Source: Sphaerisporangium krabiense
Lineage (GTDB): Bacteria; Actinomycetota; Actinomycetes; Streptosporangiales; Streptosporangiaceae
Length of the DNA stretch: 64,000 nucleotides
Reading direction: 5' to 3'
Assembly: GCF_014200435.1 (NCBI RefSeq)
Contig: NZ_JACHBR010000001.1
Span: 5,026,001 to 5,090,000 of the forward strand
Shown: positions 1 to 7,633 of the stretch, piece after piece
Numbering within the stretch: the first letter of the stretch is position 1
Layout: each line of letters begins with the position of its first letter
Position numbers and translations under genes: made by a program
The notes under the pieces: generated by a model
Database searches by the model: none
Told to the model about the DNA's origin: nothing
What the model saw: only the letters and a program-made list of their open reading frames with translations

Positions 1-628
1 GCGCGGGCCGGTAGGGGTACAGCGCCACGTGGGTGACCGGCAGTTCGAGCGCGGCGCGCACCGAGGCGGTGACCTCGTCGAGGTCCTCGCCGGGCAGCCC
101 GCAGATCAGGTCGATGGACCGGTCGTCGAATCCGGCCTCGGCCGCGAGCTCGACGGCGCGTCGCGCCTCGCCCGCGTCGTGGCTGCGGCCGAGCCTGCGC
201 AGCCGGCGGTCGTCGAACGACTGCACGCCGCTGCTCCAGCGGCGGAAGCCCACCTGCCGGAAGGCGGCGAGCTTCGCCGCGGTCAGGCTCTCCGGGCTGC
301 ACTCGATGGTCGCCTCCACCATGCCGGAGGACAGGTCGAACACCTCGTGCAGCGCCGCCCCGATCTGCTCGATCTCGTGCTCGGCGAGGATGCTCGCCGT
401 GCCGCCGCCCCAGTACATGATCTCCGGCCGGTACCCCCGGCCGGCCAGCTCCGCGCCGCGCTCCCTGATCTCCTGGCAGAGCGCGGCGATGTAGGCCCGC
501 CTCGGGGAGTCGGCGGGGCGCAGCAGGAGCTCGGCGGTCGGGATCTCGGTGACCCAGTCGCAGAAGTGGCACTTGGAGCTGCAGAACGGAATGTGCACGT
601 AGACCAGCAGCGGCCGCGCCTCACTCAC
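1..628 (-). CDS. HemW-like radical SAM enzyme of a RiPP cluster (partial, cut by window edge)
   Basis: About 209 residues are visible; the C-terminus lies beyond the left edge. The N-terminus reads YVHIPFCSSKCHFCDW, which carries the CxxxCxxC cluster motif that binds the SAM-cleaving [4Fe-4S] centre. It is followed by YWGGGTAS, an ECSPES segment and GVQSFDDRRLRRLGR, all typical of the HemN/HemW family, which also contains the class C methyltransferases of thiopeptide pathways. The start is either GTG at 628, giving a 4-base GTGA overlap with the dehydrogenase stop, or ATG at 637; I prefer 628 because of the coupling. A genuine hemW lies at 46576, so this is a paralogue. Its last position in a precursor/dehydrogenase operon suggests peptide modification (inference). 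Substrate and reaction cannot be read from the sequence. Confidence 0.8.
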   Translation of the reverse strand, partial: MSEARPLLVYVHIPFCSSKCHFCDWVTEIPTAELLLRPADSPRRAYIAALCQEIRERGAELAGRGYRPEIMYWGGGTASILAEHEIEQIGAALHEVFDLSSGMVEATIECSPESLTAAKLAAFRQVGFRRWSSGVQSFDDRRLRRLGRSHDAGEARRAVELAAEAGFDDRSIDLICGLPGEDLDEVTASVRAALELPVTHVALYPYRPA

Positions 629-1545
629 CCCGGCCATCCGACGAAGATCGTGTGGGCCAGGAAGGACAGCACGCCGTCCAGCCCGAGCGCCTCGTTGGAC
701 AGGTCGTCGACATAGCTGGAGCAGTCGGTCGTCCCGATGCCCAGCCCGGTCGCCGCCAGGTGGACGTTCTGCGACATGCCGCCGCATTCGTGCAGGACGA
801 AGCGCATGCCGCGCGGGCCGTACTTGCGCATGGACCGCCAGGGCCTGGCCACCAGCATGACGATCGCGGCGGCGCTCTCGATGGAGATGACGCCGCCGGG
901 GATGGCGAACGAGTCGCGCAGCCGGTCCACCGTGGCCCGGTCCCCGGTGCGGACCAGCACGTCCTTGACGGGACTGTAACGGTAGGTGCCCACGGCGAGC
1001 TCGGGCACGTCCAGGGCGGCCAGGTGCACCTCGACCGGATAGAGGCCGCCGCCGCTCGGCACGGCGCGGAACCGGAAGGTGGCGGTGCCGCCGCGCATCA
1101 GCTCGGCGTCGGCCTCACCGGTGACGCCGGCGGCGAAGCGCAGCATCGTGCCGACCTCGGCGAGCGCGACCGGGTCGCCGGTGTACCTGCGCACGCTGCG
1201 GCGGCGGATGACGGCCTCGTCGAGCGCGATGCCCAGCTCCACCGGCGGCGGCAGCGCGACGGTGTCGGCGGCGACCGGCGTCTCGTCGTCGATGATGGAC
1301 AGCGTGGTCGCCATCACGTCGCCGAAGTAGTCGGAGCCGGAGAGCTGGGCCTCGCGGTCCCACGGCGCGTAGCGGCCGGCGACGATGAACTCCTCGGCGA
1401 CCCGGGGGAGGCGGGTCTCGCCCAGGTTGTCGTAGTGGGCCTGGTGGGTGACCAGGCCGACCGTGTCGAGGTCCGGGCTGAGCATGCGGTACGCGTTCAC
1501 CCCGCAGCTCGCCTCGGCGAGCTGCGGATCGATGACGTTGTCCAT
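625..1545 (-). CDS. SagB/McbC-type nitroreductase-fold peptide dehydrogenase
   Basis: This is a 306-residue protein. The C-terminal two-thirds is an FMN-dependent nitroreductase-like domain: RRRSVRRYTGD near residue 115, PSGGGLYPVEVH and a C-terminal CGGMSQNVHLAATGLGIGTTDCSSY stretch resemble SagB/ThcOx dehydrogenases, which oxidise azolines to azoles in thiazole/oxazole-modified peptides. The ATG at 1545 was chosen because the longer open frame upstream overlaps the preceding gene. It lies 8 bases downstream of the VOC gene and overlaps the radical SAM gene. The usual partner of SagB enzymes, a YcaO cyclodehydratase, is not in the visible part and would have to lie left of the window. The family call is firm; the azole-forming role is an inference from family and context. 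Confidence 0.82.
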   Translation of the reverse strand: MDNVIDPQLAEASCGVNAYRMLSPDLDTVGLVTHQAHYDNLGETRLPRVAEEFIVAGRYAPWDREAQLSGSDYFGDVMATTLSIIDDETPVAADTVALPPPVELGIALDEAVIRRRSVRRYTGDPVALAEVGTMLRFAAGVTGEADAELMRGGTATFRFRAVPSGGGLYPVEVHLAALDVPELAVGTYRYSPVKDVLVRTGDRATVDRLRDSFAIPGGVISIESAAAIVMLVARPWRSMRKYGPRGMRFVLHECGGMSQNVHLAATGLGIGTTDCSSYVDDLSNEALGLDGVLSFLAHTIFVGWPG

Positions 1546-1553
1546 GGAGGCGC

Positions 1554-2132
1554 CTACTCCTGGAAGATCTCGGTGGGCGGCGGGACCTCGCGGTTCAGGG
1601 CGATCGACTGGTCGATGAGCTGCTCGCCGGTGACCGGGGCCGCGTACTCGCCGACCCGGAACGTGGCGTGGGCCCATTCGCTGAACTGCACGAGCCCGAA
1701 CCGGTTGCCGTCGGCGTCGACCACGCTGGCGCCCCGGCCCATCGAGTCGCCCGCCTCGCCGCGGTAGAACGGGCTGTCGCGGAACTGCTCCTGGAACTCG
1801 GGCTTGATCTGCTTGGGCAGCGGCAGGTCGTACGGCCCGGCCGTGACCTCGCCGCCCCGCTCGGCGATCCGCTTGAGCGCGCCGTCCAGGTCGTTGACGT
1901 GGAAGTAGACCGTGATTATCTCGCCGGGGAACCTGCGCTTGTTCACGGTGAGCAGGATTCCGTCGCTGGACACCGGGGCGTGGTAGGAGATCTCATACGA
2001 GAGGGAACGGGCGAGCGGCATTCCCAGAAACGATTCGTAAAAGGCGAGACCGCGATCCATGTCGTCCACGGGAACGTTGATCAGTACCGGTTTTGGAATG
2101 GCGGACGCGTCGATTTGCGAGCTGTTGTCCAT
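1554..2132 (-). CDS. VOC (glyoxalase/bleomycin-resistance fold) protein of the RiPP operon
   Basis: This is a 192-residue protein. It opens with INVPVDDMDRGLAFYESFLG and continues with ITVYFHVNDLDGALKRIAERGG and VVDADGNRFGLVQF, the paired beta-alpha-beta-beta-beta signatures of the vicinal-oxygen-chelate fold. After the second motif it has an unusual extension of about 40 residues ending in PPTEIFQE, which is not part of a minimal VOC unit. The start ATG at 2132 is preferred over GTG at 2144. The gene sits between the precursor and the dehydrogenase, transcribed with both. Possible roles are self-protection by sequestering the product, as bleomycin-resistance proteins do, or an enzymatic tailoring step; the sequence does not decide between them. 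Confidence 0.75.
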   Translation of the reverse strand: MDNSSQIDASAIPKPVLINVPVDDMDRGLAFYESFLGMPLARSLSYEISYHAPVSSDGILLTVNKRRFPGEIITVYFHVNDLDGALKRIAERGGEVTAGPYDLPLPKQIKPEFQEQFRDSPFYRGEAGDSMGRGASVVDADGNRFGLVQFSEWAHATFRVGEYAAPVTGEQLIDQSIALNREVPPPTEIFQE

Positions 2133-2183
2133 GGCGGGCACCACGCTTTCCGACTCGGTGGGTGACGGGCGGGGGACGGGGCC

Positions 2184-2206
2184 CGGGGCTGAGCCGCCGA
2201 GCCCCG
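2184..2206 (-). terminator. Hairpin between precursor and first maturation gene
   Basis: Perfect 7-bp arms (CGGGGCT at 2184-2190 and AGCCCCG at 2200-2206) enclose a 9-base loop, 11 bases after the precursor stop codon and before the VOC gene. There is no U-run. A partial terminator or mRNA-stabilising stem in this position often raises precursor over enzyme expression; that role is inferred. Confidence 0.45.
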
Positions 2207-2216
2207 CCGCTGATCA

Positions 2217-2378
2217 CTACGGACGCACGATGGTGCCGCAGGAGCTGGACGTGCAGCCCGCGCAGCACGAGGACGCGCCCGGAAGCACGACGCCGAACCC
2301 GGTGCCGGACAGGCCGGCGCCGAGCGGCTGAGCCGTCATGCTGCGGTGGTCGATCGTGGCGGTGTTCTCGAGTTTCAT
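2217..2378 (-). CDS. Candidate RiPP precursor peptide, Cys/Ser-rich core
   Basis: This is a 53-residue peptide. The leader region (residues 1 to about 34) starts MKLENTATIDHRSM, is rich in Gly/Ala/Ser and reads FGVVLPG at residues 28-34. The C-terminal part from residue 36 is SSCCAGCTSSSCGTIVRP, with cysteines at 38, 39, 42 and 47 and seven Ser/Thr. A strong ribosome site (GAAGGGGGTG) precedes the ATG at a good distance. It heads a minus-strand operon with VOC, SagB-like and radical SAM genes. Adjacent Cys/Ser/Thr residues next to a SagB-type dehydrogenase suggest azole or thiopeptide-like modification, but the class is unassigned and no cleavage site can be fixed. Low complexity rules out a folded enzyme; chance coding is unlikely given the ribosome site and context. 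Confidence 0.75.
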   Translation of the reverse strand: MKLENTATIDHRSMTAQPLGAGLSGTGFGVVLPGASSCCAGCTSSSCGTIVRP

Positions 2379-2706
2379 GCCGTGTTCACCCCCTTCCCAT
2401 GGGTGGTGAACGGGAGTCCCCCCGTGAGATCGAGGGCACGGATTGCCGCCGGGCCCTGGCGCCGCGCTCGATCCATCGAAAGGCCCCTTTTCTTGGGATC
2501 GGACGCACCGATCATCACATAATTGGTTTTTGTGTCAATGATGAGAATTCACGGCGAACGATGGTGACAAATGTCATCGGGCAATGATGCGGAAGCGGGC
2601 TCCCGGGCGGTCCGGCACGCTCGTAAAGTGCTGCGTCGGCGGCACTCGGAGGTTCCGCCGACCTGCTGACCGCGTCCGCAAGAGGCATCGGGAGGCCCTG
2701 ACCGCG
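2379..2706. promoter_or_regulatory. Divergent promoter region between precursor and exporter
   Basis: This 328-base gap separates the minus-strand precursor operon from the plus-strand ABC exporter. It is clearly AT-richer than its surroundings around 2490-2590. It holds an inverted repeat GATCGG-ACGCA-CCGATC at 2497-2513 and an imperfect palindrome TGACA-AA-TGTCA at 2565-2576. These are candidate binding sites for the nearby response regulator. No promoter box could be fixed with certainty. Confidence 0.45.
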
Positions 2707-3618
2707 ATGACACCTGACACCGCACACGTGAGCATCCGGGACGTCGCCTTCAGCTACGGCAAGGTGCGGGCGCTCGCCGGGGTCACCCTCGACATCCGCG
2801 CCGGGGAGATCGTCGCGCTGCTCGGCCCGAACGGCGCCGGCAAGAGCACCCTCACCCACATCATGCTCGGGCTGCTGAGCCCACAGGCCGGCCGCGTGAG
2901 CCTGTTCGGCGCCTCCCCGGAGGACGCCGTCGCGCAGGGCCGCGTCGGAGTGATGCTCCAGGACACCGGCCTGATGCGGTACGTGACCGTACGGGAGCTG
3001 GTGGGCCTGGTCGCCGCCCAGTACGGCCGGGCCGCCGGCACCGGGGACATCCTGCACGAGGCCGGGCTGACCGGCCTGGAGACGCGCCGGGTGAGCAGGC
3101 TCTCGGGCGGCCAGCGGCAGCGGGTCAAGTTCGCGCTGGCCATCGCCGGCGACCCCGAGCTGCTGTTCCTCGACGAACCGACCGCCGCGCTCGACGTGCA
3201 GGCACGCCACGCCTTCTGGCGCGACATCCTCGCGCGGGCGGGCCGGGGCAGGACCATCGTCTTCGCCACCCACTACATCGAGGAGGCGGAGGCCTACGCC
3301 AACCGCATCGTCGTGCTGCGGGACGGCAAGGTGGTCGCCGACGGGCCCGCCCGGCAGATCATGACCCGGGTGAGCGACGTGACCATCCGCTTCAGCACGC
3401 GGGAGGCCAAGGAGGAAGAGCTCGCCAAGCTGCCCGGCATCGTGCGGGTGGACGCCGGCGGCGCGGCCGCCGGCCACTGGGAGCTGGTGACCTCCGACCA
3501 GGACGCGACGCTGGACGCCCTGTACGGCGCCGGGCGGTCGGGGATCAGCGGCCTGGAGATCTCCCGCACCTCACTGGAGGACGTCCTGCTCGCGCTGACG
3601 AAGGAGACCGGACAGTAA
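2707..3618 (+). CDS. ABC transporter ATP-binding protein (drug/peptide export type)
   Basis: This is a 303-residue ATPase. It has Walker A GPNGAGKST near residue 40, signature LSGGQRQ, Walker B ELLFLDEP and a switch-region ATHYIEEAE, followed by the C-terminal DUF4162-like extension seen in DrrA/CcmA-type multidrug exporters. ATG 2707 has a GGGAGG ribosome site; the open frame extends further upstream but without similarity. The stop overlaps the start of the ABC-2 permease by one base, so the two are co-translated. Divergence from a RiPP precursor operon suggests product export or self-immunity (inference). Confidence 0.88.
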   Translation: MTPDTAHVSIRDVAFSYGKVRALAGVTLDIRAGEIVALLGPNGAGKSTLTHIMLGLLSPQAGRVSLFGASPEDAVAQGRVGVMLQDTGLMRYVTVRELVGLVAAQYGRAAGTGDILHEAGLTGLETRRVSRLSGGQRQRVKFALAIAGDPELLFLDEPTAALDVQARHAFWRDILARAGRGRTIVFATHYIEEAEAYANRIVVLRDGKVVADGPARQIMTRVSDVTIRFSTREAKEEELAKLPGIVRVDAGGAAAGHWELVTSDQDATLDALYGAGRSGISGLEISRTSLEDVLLALTKETGQ

Positions 3619-4358
3619 TGGCCCGCTACATACGGCTCGACGTGGTCAGCATGGTGCGCAGCGGTTACTTCCTGGTGTTCTCGGTGCTCTTCTCGGCCGG
3701 GTTCTACGTGATGTTCACCAAGCTGTTCACCGTGCAGGGCTGGACCTCCGCGTCCGGGTTCGCGGCCACCTACATGGTGTCGCTGGGGGTGTCCGGGGCG
3801 TTCTACGCCGCGCTGACCGGCGGCGGCATCAGGCTCGGCGAGGAGCGCGGCAGCGGCTGGGCGCGCCAGCTCACCCTCACGCCGCTGTCGCCGCGGCGGT
3901 ACGTCTTCGGGAAGCTGGTCGCGGCCTGGCTGCTCGCGCTGCCGGCGCTCGCGGCGATCTTCCTCCTGGCGGTCCTGCTCAACCGGGTGACGATGCCCCC
4001 GGCGAACTGGGCGCTGACGCTGGCGGCGACGTGGGGCGGGAGCCTGTGCTTCGCGGTGTTCGGCGTGGCGATCGGGTTGCTGGTCGCCGGAGAGGCCACC
4101 CAGTTCGCCTGTCTCGGCGTGTTCTTCCCCATGGCCATCCTCGGCGGCCTCTGGTTCCCGACCTCGGCGTTCCCCGAGGCCGTGCGGCGCGTCGTCGAAT
4201 ACCTCCCCACCAGCGCCCTCTACCGCCTCGGCATCAGCGCCGAGCAGGGTTCGGGACCGGTGGCCGTGCCGCTGCTGGTGCTGGCGTGCTGGACGGCGCT
4301 GGCGGGCATGGCCGCGCTGGCGCGGCTGCGCCCGGAGTCGCTGAGCCCCGCCCGCTGA
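3618..4358 (+). CDS. ABC-2 type permease partner
   Basis: This is a 246-residue integral membrane protein with about six hydrophobic segments: YFLVFSVLFSAGFYVMF near residue 18, then segments around residues 50, 95, 130, 165 and 220. It contains the ERGSGWARQLTLTPLSPRRYVFGK loop, characteristic of ABC-2 exporters that pair with DrrA-like ATPases. It is translationally coupled to the ATPase. It converges on the response regulator gene with only 7 bases between stops. Confidence 0.85.
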   Translation: MARYIRLDVVSMVRSGYFLVFSVLFSAGFYVMFTKLFTVQGWTSASGFAATYMVSLGVSGAFYAALTGGGIRLGEERGSGWARQLTLTPLSPRRYVFGKLVAAWLLALPALAAIFLLAVLLNRVTMPPANWALTLAATWGGSLCFAVFGVAIGLLVAGEATQFACLGVFFPMAILGGLWFPTSAFPEAVRRVVEYLPTSALYRLGISAEQGSGPVAVPLLVLACWTALAGMAALARLRPESLSPAR

Positions 4359-4365
4359 GCACCCG

Positions 4366-5019
4366 TCAGAGCCAGTCGTTGGCGGCGGCGATCCGCACGG
4401 CCTCGTGGCGGTTGCGCGCACCGGTCTTCTGGATGGCCCGGGTCAGGTAGTTGCGCACCGTGCCGCCGCTCAGCCGCATGGTCCTGGCGATCTCGGCCAC
4501 GGTGAGGAAATCGCGGGCGTGCCGCAGGACCGCCACCTCCTGGCGGGTCAGCGGGCACGGCTTGGCCAGCGCGATGCGGGCGGCCAGCTTGTCGTCGATC
4601 ACCAGGTCGCCGGCGGCGACCTGCTTGATCGCGATGACCAGCTTGGCGGGCGAGGTGTCCTTGACCAGGTAGCCGCGGGCTCCGGCGTTCAGCGCGGCCC
4701 GCAACGCCTCCGGTTCGCGGTACGCGGACAGGATCAGGCACCTGGTCTCCGGCGACAGCCTCGCGAGGGCCGCCACCACCCGCACGCCGTTCGGCACCTC
4801 GTCCTCGGCGTTCCCCGCGTGCCCGGCCGCGCCGGGCATCTGCAGGTCCACCAGGGCCACCTGCGGCCGCACCAGCGTGCCCACCGACACCGTCTCCTCG
4901 ACGTTCGCCGCGGTGCCGACCACCTCCAGGTCCGGGTACCCGGACAGCAGCAGTTCGAGCGCGTTGCGGATCAGGCTGTGGTCCTCGGCGATGAGGACGC
5001 TGAGCGGTCGTGCAGGCAC
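4366..5019 (-). CDS. NarL/DesR-family response regulator
   Basis: This is a 217-residue protein. The receiver domain has acidic residues E11-D12, phosphoacceptor D58 (ALVDLQMP), a serine in ILSAY and lysine in LVKDTSP. A LuxR-type helix-turn-helix follows (LTRQEVAVLRHARDFLTVAEIARTMRLSGGTVRNYLTRAIQKTGARNRHEAV). An insertion of about 14 residues (62-76, rich in Gly/Ala/Glu) sits directly after the phosphoacceptor, in the loop before helix 3. The gene lies 4 bases after its kinase. It probably controls the adjacent exporter and precursor operon. Confidence 0.88.
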   Translation of the reverse strand: MPARPLSVLIAEDHSLIRNALELLLSGYPDLEVVGTAANVEETVSVGTLVRPQVALVDLQMPGAAGHAGNAEDEVPNGVRVVAALARLSPETRCLILSAYREPEALRAALNAGARGYLVKDTSPAKLVIAIKQVAAGDLVIDDKLAARIALAKPCPLTRQEVAVLRHARDFLTVAEIARTMRLSGGTVRNYLTRAIQKTGARNRHEAVRIAAANDWL

Positions 5020-5023
5020 GGTT

Positions 5024-6133
5024 CTAGCCCCCCTTGACCAACCGGGCGATCACCCGGACGCCGCCGTCCGGCGACGCCTCCACGAGCAGTTCCCCGCCGG
5101 CCTGCTCCAGCCGTTCCCTCAGCCCCGTCAGGCCGGCGCCGGGCACCAGGGGCCCCCGGGGCCGCCCGTCGTCCTCCACGGTCAGCCGGTCTGGCCCGAA
5201 GATCACCCTGCACGTCTGGGCGCCGCTGTGCTTGACGACGTTGGTGACGGCCTCGCGCAGGAACCACGCGAACGGCGCCCGCCGGTGGACCTGCGTCGGC
5301 CCGCCGAACACGGCGAGGTCGATCCCCGCCCAGACGAGCAGCTCCCGGGCGTCGTCCAGCTCCGCCGCGACGTCCGGAGCCCGCATCTCCTCCACCACGG
5401 CGAGGGTGTTGTTCAACGTCGTGCGGGCCAGCGCCGCGATGTGGCGCAGGTGCGCCTCCACCGGCTCACCGGACTGCTCCTGGGCCACCACCTCGGCCCG
5501 CATGACCAGGGCGACCAGGTCACGCCCGACCAAATCGTGCAGGTCCCGGGAGAGCCGCCGGCGTTCGCGCTCGGTCGCCACGCGCTCGGCCGCCTTCTGG
5601 GTCTCCCACTGGGTGACGGTGAAGTCGATCAGCTGGTGGATGCCGGTCATGGTCAGGGCGAACACCCCCAACTGAAGCGCCAGCATGCCCAGCCGGACCG
5701 GAGTCGTTCCCCGCGCCATTCCGACGAATATCACGACGAGTACACATCCCGCCGCCGACAGCAGTCCCGTGGTGGGGCGCTGGGTGATGACCAGGCAGGT
5801 AAGGAGGTAGAACGGGAGATAGTAAATCCAGTTATACGGCAGGACGGCCAGCAGGGCGAATCCACTGGCCATCAGGGCGGCGAATGCCCACGGCGTCCGG
5901 ACGCGCCTGGACCGCGGTATCGAACTGAACACCACGCGGACGTAGCTGGCGCCGAAGACGAGCACGCCGGCCGCCGCCGCGAACCACTGGACCGGAGCGG
6001 GGGACCGGGCGGCGAAATCCGGCCACAAGCTGAGGATGAGCAGCAGGAAGGCGACCGTGAACAGGCGCATTCCCCCGTAAAGCCTCGCCGACGGCGCGCC
6101 ACTCGCCCGGACGATCTCCGCCTCGTCCCGCAC
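5024..6133 (-). CDS. DesK-like sensor histidine kinase
   Basis: From the GTG at 6133 the protein has 369 residues. An N-terminal membrane region of several helices (RLFTVAFLLLILSLW, AAAAGVLVFGASYV, GFALLAVLPYNWIYYLPFYLL, MLALQLGVFALTMTG) is followed by a HisKA_3 helix with ERRRLSRDLHDLVGRDL, where the histidine is the phosphorylation site. It ends with a HATPase_c domain (VTNVVKHSGAQ, VEDDGRPRG, GLTGLRERL). The start is uncertain: ATG at 6205 and ATG at 6274 are in frame, and none of the three has a convincing ribosome site. It is transcribed ahead of the response regulator. The signal sensed is unknown; membrane perturbation by a peptide would fit the context. Confidence 0.85.
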   Translation of the reverse strand: MRDEAEIVRASGAPSARLYGGMRLFTVAFLLLILSLWPDFAARSPAPVQWFAAAAGVLVFGASYVRVVFSSIPRSRRVRTPWAFAALMASGFALLAVLPYNWIYYLPFYLLTCLVITQRPTTGLLSAAGCVLVVIFVGMARGTTPVRLGMLALQLGVFALTMTGIHQLIDFTVTQWETQKAAERVATERERRRLSRDLHDLVGRDLVALVMRAEVVAQEQSGEPVEAHLRHIAALARTTLNNTLAVVEEMRAPDVAAELDDARELLVWAGIDLAVFGGPTQVHRRAPFAWFLREAVTNVVKHSGAQTCRVIFGPDRLTVEDDGRPRGPLVPGAGLTGLRERLEQAGGELLVEASPDGGVRVIARLVKGG

Positions 6134-6279
6134 GGCATGGATCGTCTCACAAGGGCCGGACCTTTGAGGAGGTCGGCGGCGGAACTCCGCAATATGGAAG
6201 ATCATCCTTCTGGGAAATCGGGTAAGTGAGGGCGCCACTTGGGGTGCTCCTACCTCGCTCACCTCACCGGCCATCTTCC

Positions 6280-6296
6280 GTTACCGCCGTGGTAAC
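6280..6296. promoter_or_regulatory. Inverted repeat upstream of the two-component operon
   Basis: GTTACC-GCCGT-GGTAAC, with 6-bp arms and a 5-base spacer, lies in the 561-base gap (6134-6694) between the kinase and degV. Its size suits a NarL-type dimer site, so autoregulation is possible. If the kinase starts at ATG 6274 the repeat lies immediately before it. Apart from this repeat and a moderately AT-rich stretch around 6330-6370 I see no gene in the gap. Confidence 0.4.
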
Positions 6297-6694
6297 GACC
6301 GCGTCGCTTTGAGTGGCATCCCGTCGATCCCCAGAAGAAAATGTTTCGTTCCGTGGCCGTCGGATAACGCGAAAAGAACACGGTCCGCAAGAGCAGACAC
6401 CCCGGAACCACGTCCCGGGAGTCGCCGGCCTGAAAGGTGACGGGCTCGCTCGGCTTACCGTGACCACAGAAACCTTTGCGTCGAGCCCTGGCAGTCCGAG
6501 CATGACGGAGATCGGGGCCGGCGCGGCGACGGTCATCCCTGTCATGCGGCCGTACTCGCCCGATCGGCCAGGTCGACCCGCGGTCGCGGGCATTCTCACG
6601 CCGCGGCCGGACGATGCCGACCGCCGTCGCGGTGTCACGCCGGCCCGGTCACGACGAAGAGCAGGTTCCGCGCCTGGTCGCGTAGCCTTCGCAC

Positions 6695-7579
6695 ATGTCG
6701 CGCGCGGTCGTTGTGGTCACCGATTCCACCGCATACCTGGAGTCCCGCGAGATCGCGCGTCTGGGCGTCGTCGTCATTCCTCTGCACGTCGTCATCGGCG
6801 AGCGCACCTTGGACGACGACGCGCCGATCACCCCCGAAGTGCTGGCCGCCGTCCTCCACGCCCGGTCGGGGGCCTCCACCTCCCGCCCCGCTCCGGAGCG
6901 CTTCGCCGAGGCCTACGAACGCGCCGCCGCCCTCGGCGCCACGGGCGTCGTGTCCGTTCACATCTCCGGGCGGATGTCCGGCACGGTCGACTCGGCGCGG
7001 ATCGCGGCGCGGGACGCTCCCATCCCGGTCGAGGTCGTCGACAGCGGCTCCCTGGCCATGGGCCTGGGCTTCCCGGTGCTGGCCGCGGCCGTGGCCGCCC
7101 GCGCCGGTGCTCCCCGCGCCGAAGTGGCGGCGGCGGCGCGCGCCCGGGCCGAGGCGACGAAGAGCTTCTTCTCCCTCGACACGCTCGAACACCTGAGAAG
7201 GGGCGGGCGCATCGGCGCGGCGGCCGGACTCGTGGGCTCCGCGCTCTCCATCAAACCGCTGCTCCACATCACCGACGGGACGATCGCCCCCTTGGAGAAG
7301 GTGCGGACGACGACTCGCGCGATCTCCCGCCTGGAAGAACTCGCCGTGCGGGCGGCGGGCGACGGCCCGGTGGAGGTGGCGGTGCACCATCTCGCCGCCC
7401 CGGAGCGCGCCGCGACGCTCGCGGACCACCTCGCTCGGCGGATCCCCGGCCTGATCGAGATCCGGACCGTGGAGGTGGGCCCGGTCGTCGGCGTCCACGT
7501 GGGCCCGAAGATGCTCGGAGTCGCCGTCACCCCTGGCCTACCCGGCCTGCCTTCGCCCGACCGCTCCAGCGCCCGCTGA
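6695..7579 (+). CDS. DegV family fatty-acid-binding protein
   Basis: This is a 294-residue protein. It starts VVVVTDSTAYL, the conserved DSTA motif that binds the fatty-acid carboxylate, and continues with TSRPAPERFAEAYERA, VHISGRMSGTVDSAR, VVDSGSLAMGLGFPVLAAA and HLRRGGRIGAAAGLVGSALSIKPLLHITDG. All are hallmarks of DegV (FakB-like) proteins that present fatty acids to a kinase. ATG at 6695 aligns with the usual family start. It precedes comEA/comEC in the same direction. Confidence 0.92.
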   Translation: MSRAVVVVTDSTAYLESREIARLGVVVIPLHVVIGERTLDDDAPITPEVLAAVLHARSGASTSRPAPERFAEAYERAAALGATGVVSVHISGRMSGTVDSARIAARDAPIPVEVVDSGSLAMGLGFPVLAAAVAARAGAPRAEVAAAARARAEATKSFFSLDTLEHLRRGGRIGAAAGLVGSALSIKPLLHITDGTIAPLEKVRTTTRAISRLEELAVRAAGDGPVEVAVHHLAAPERAATLADHLARRIPGLIEIRTVEVGPVVGVHVGPKMLGVAVTPGLPGLPSPDRSSAR

Positions 7580-7633
7580 GACACGGCCGTACATTCCCCA
7601 CCAGGTCATCCTCTGCCTCGCGGCACCATCCCT

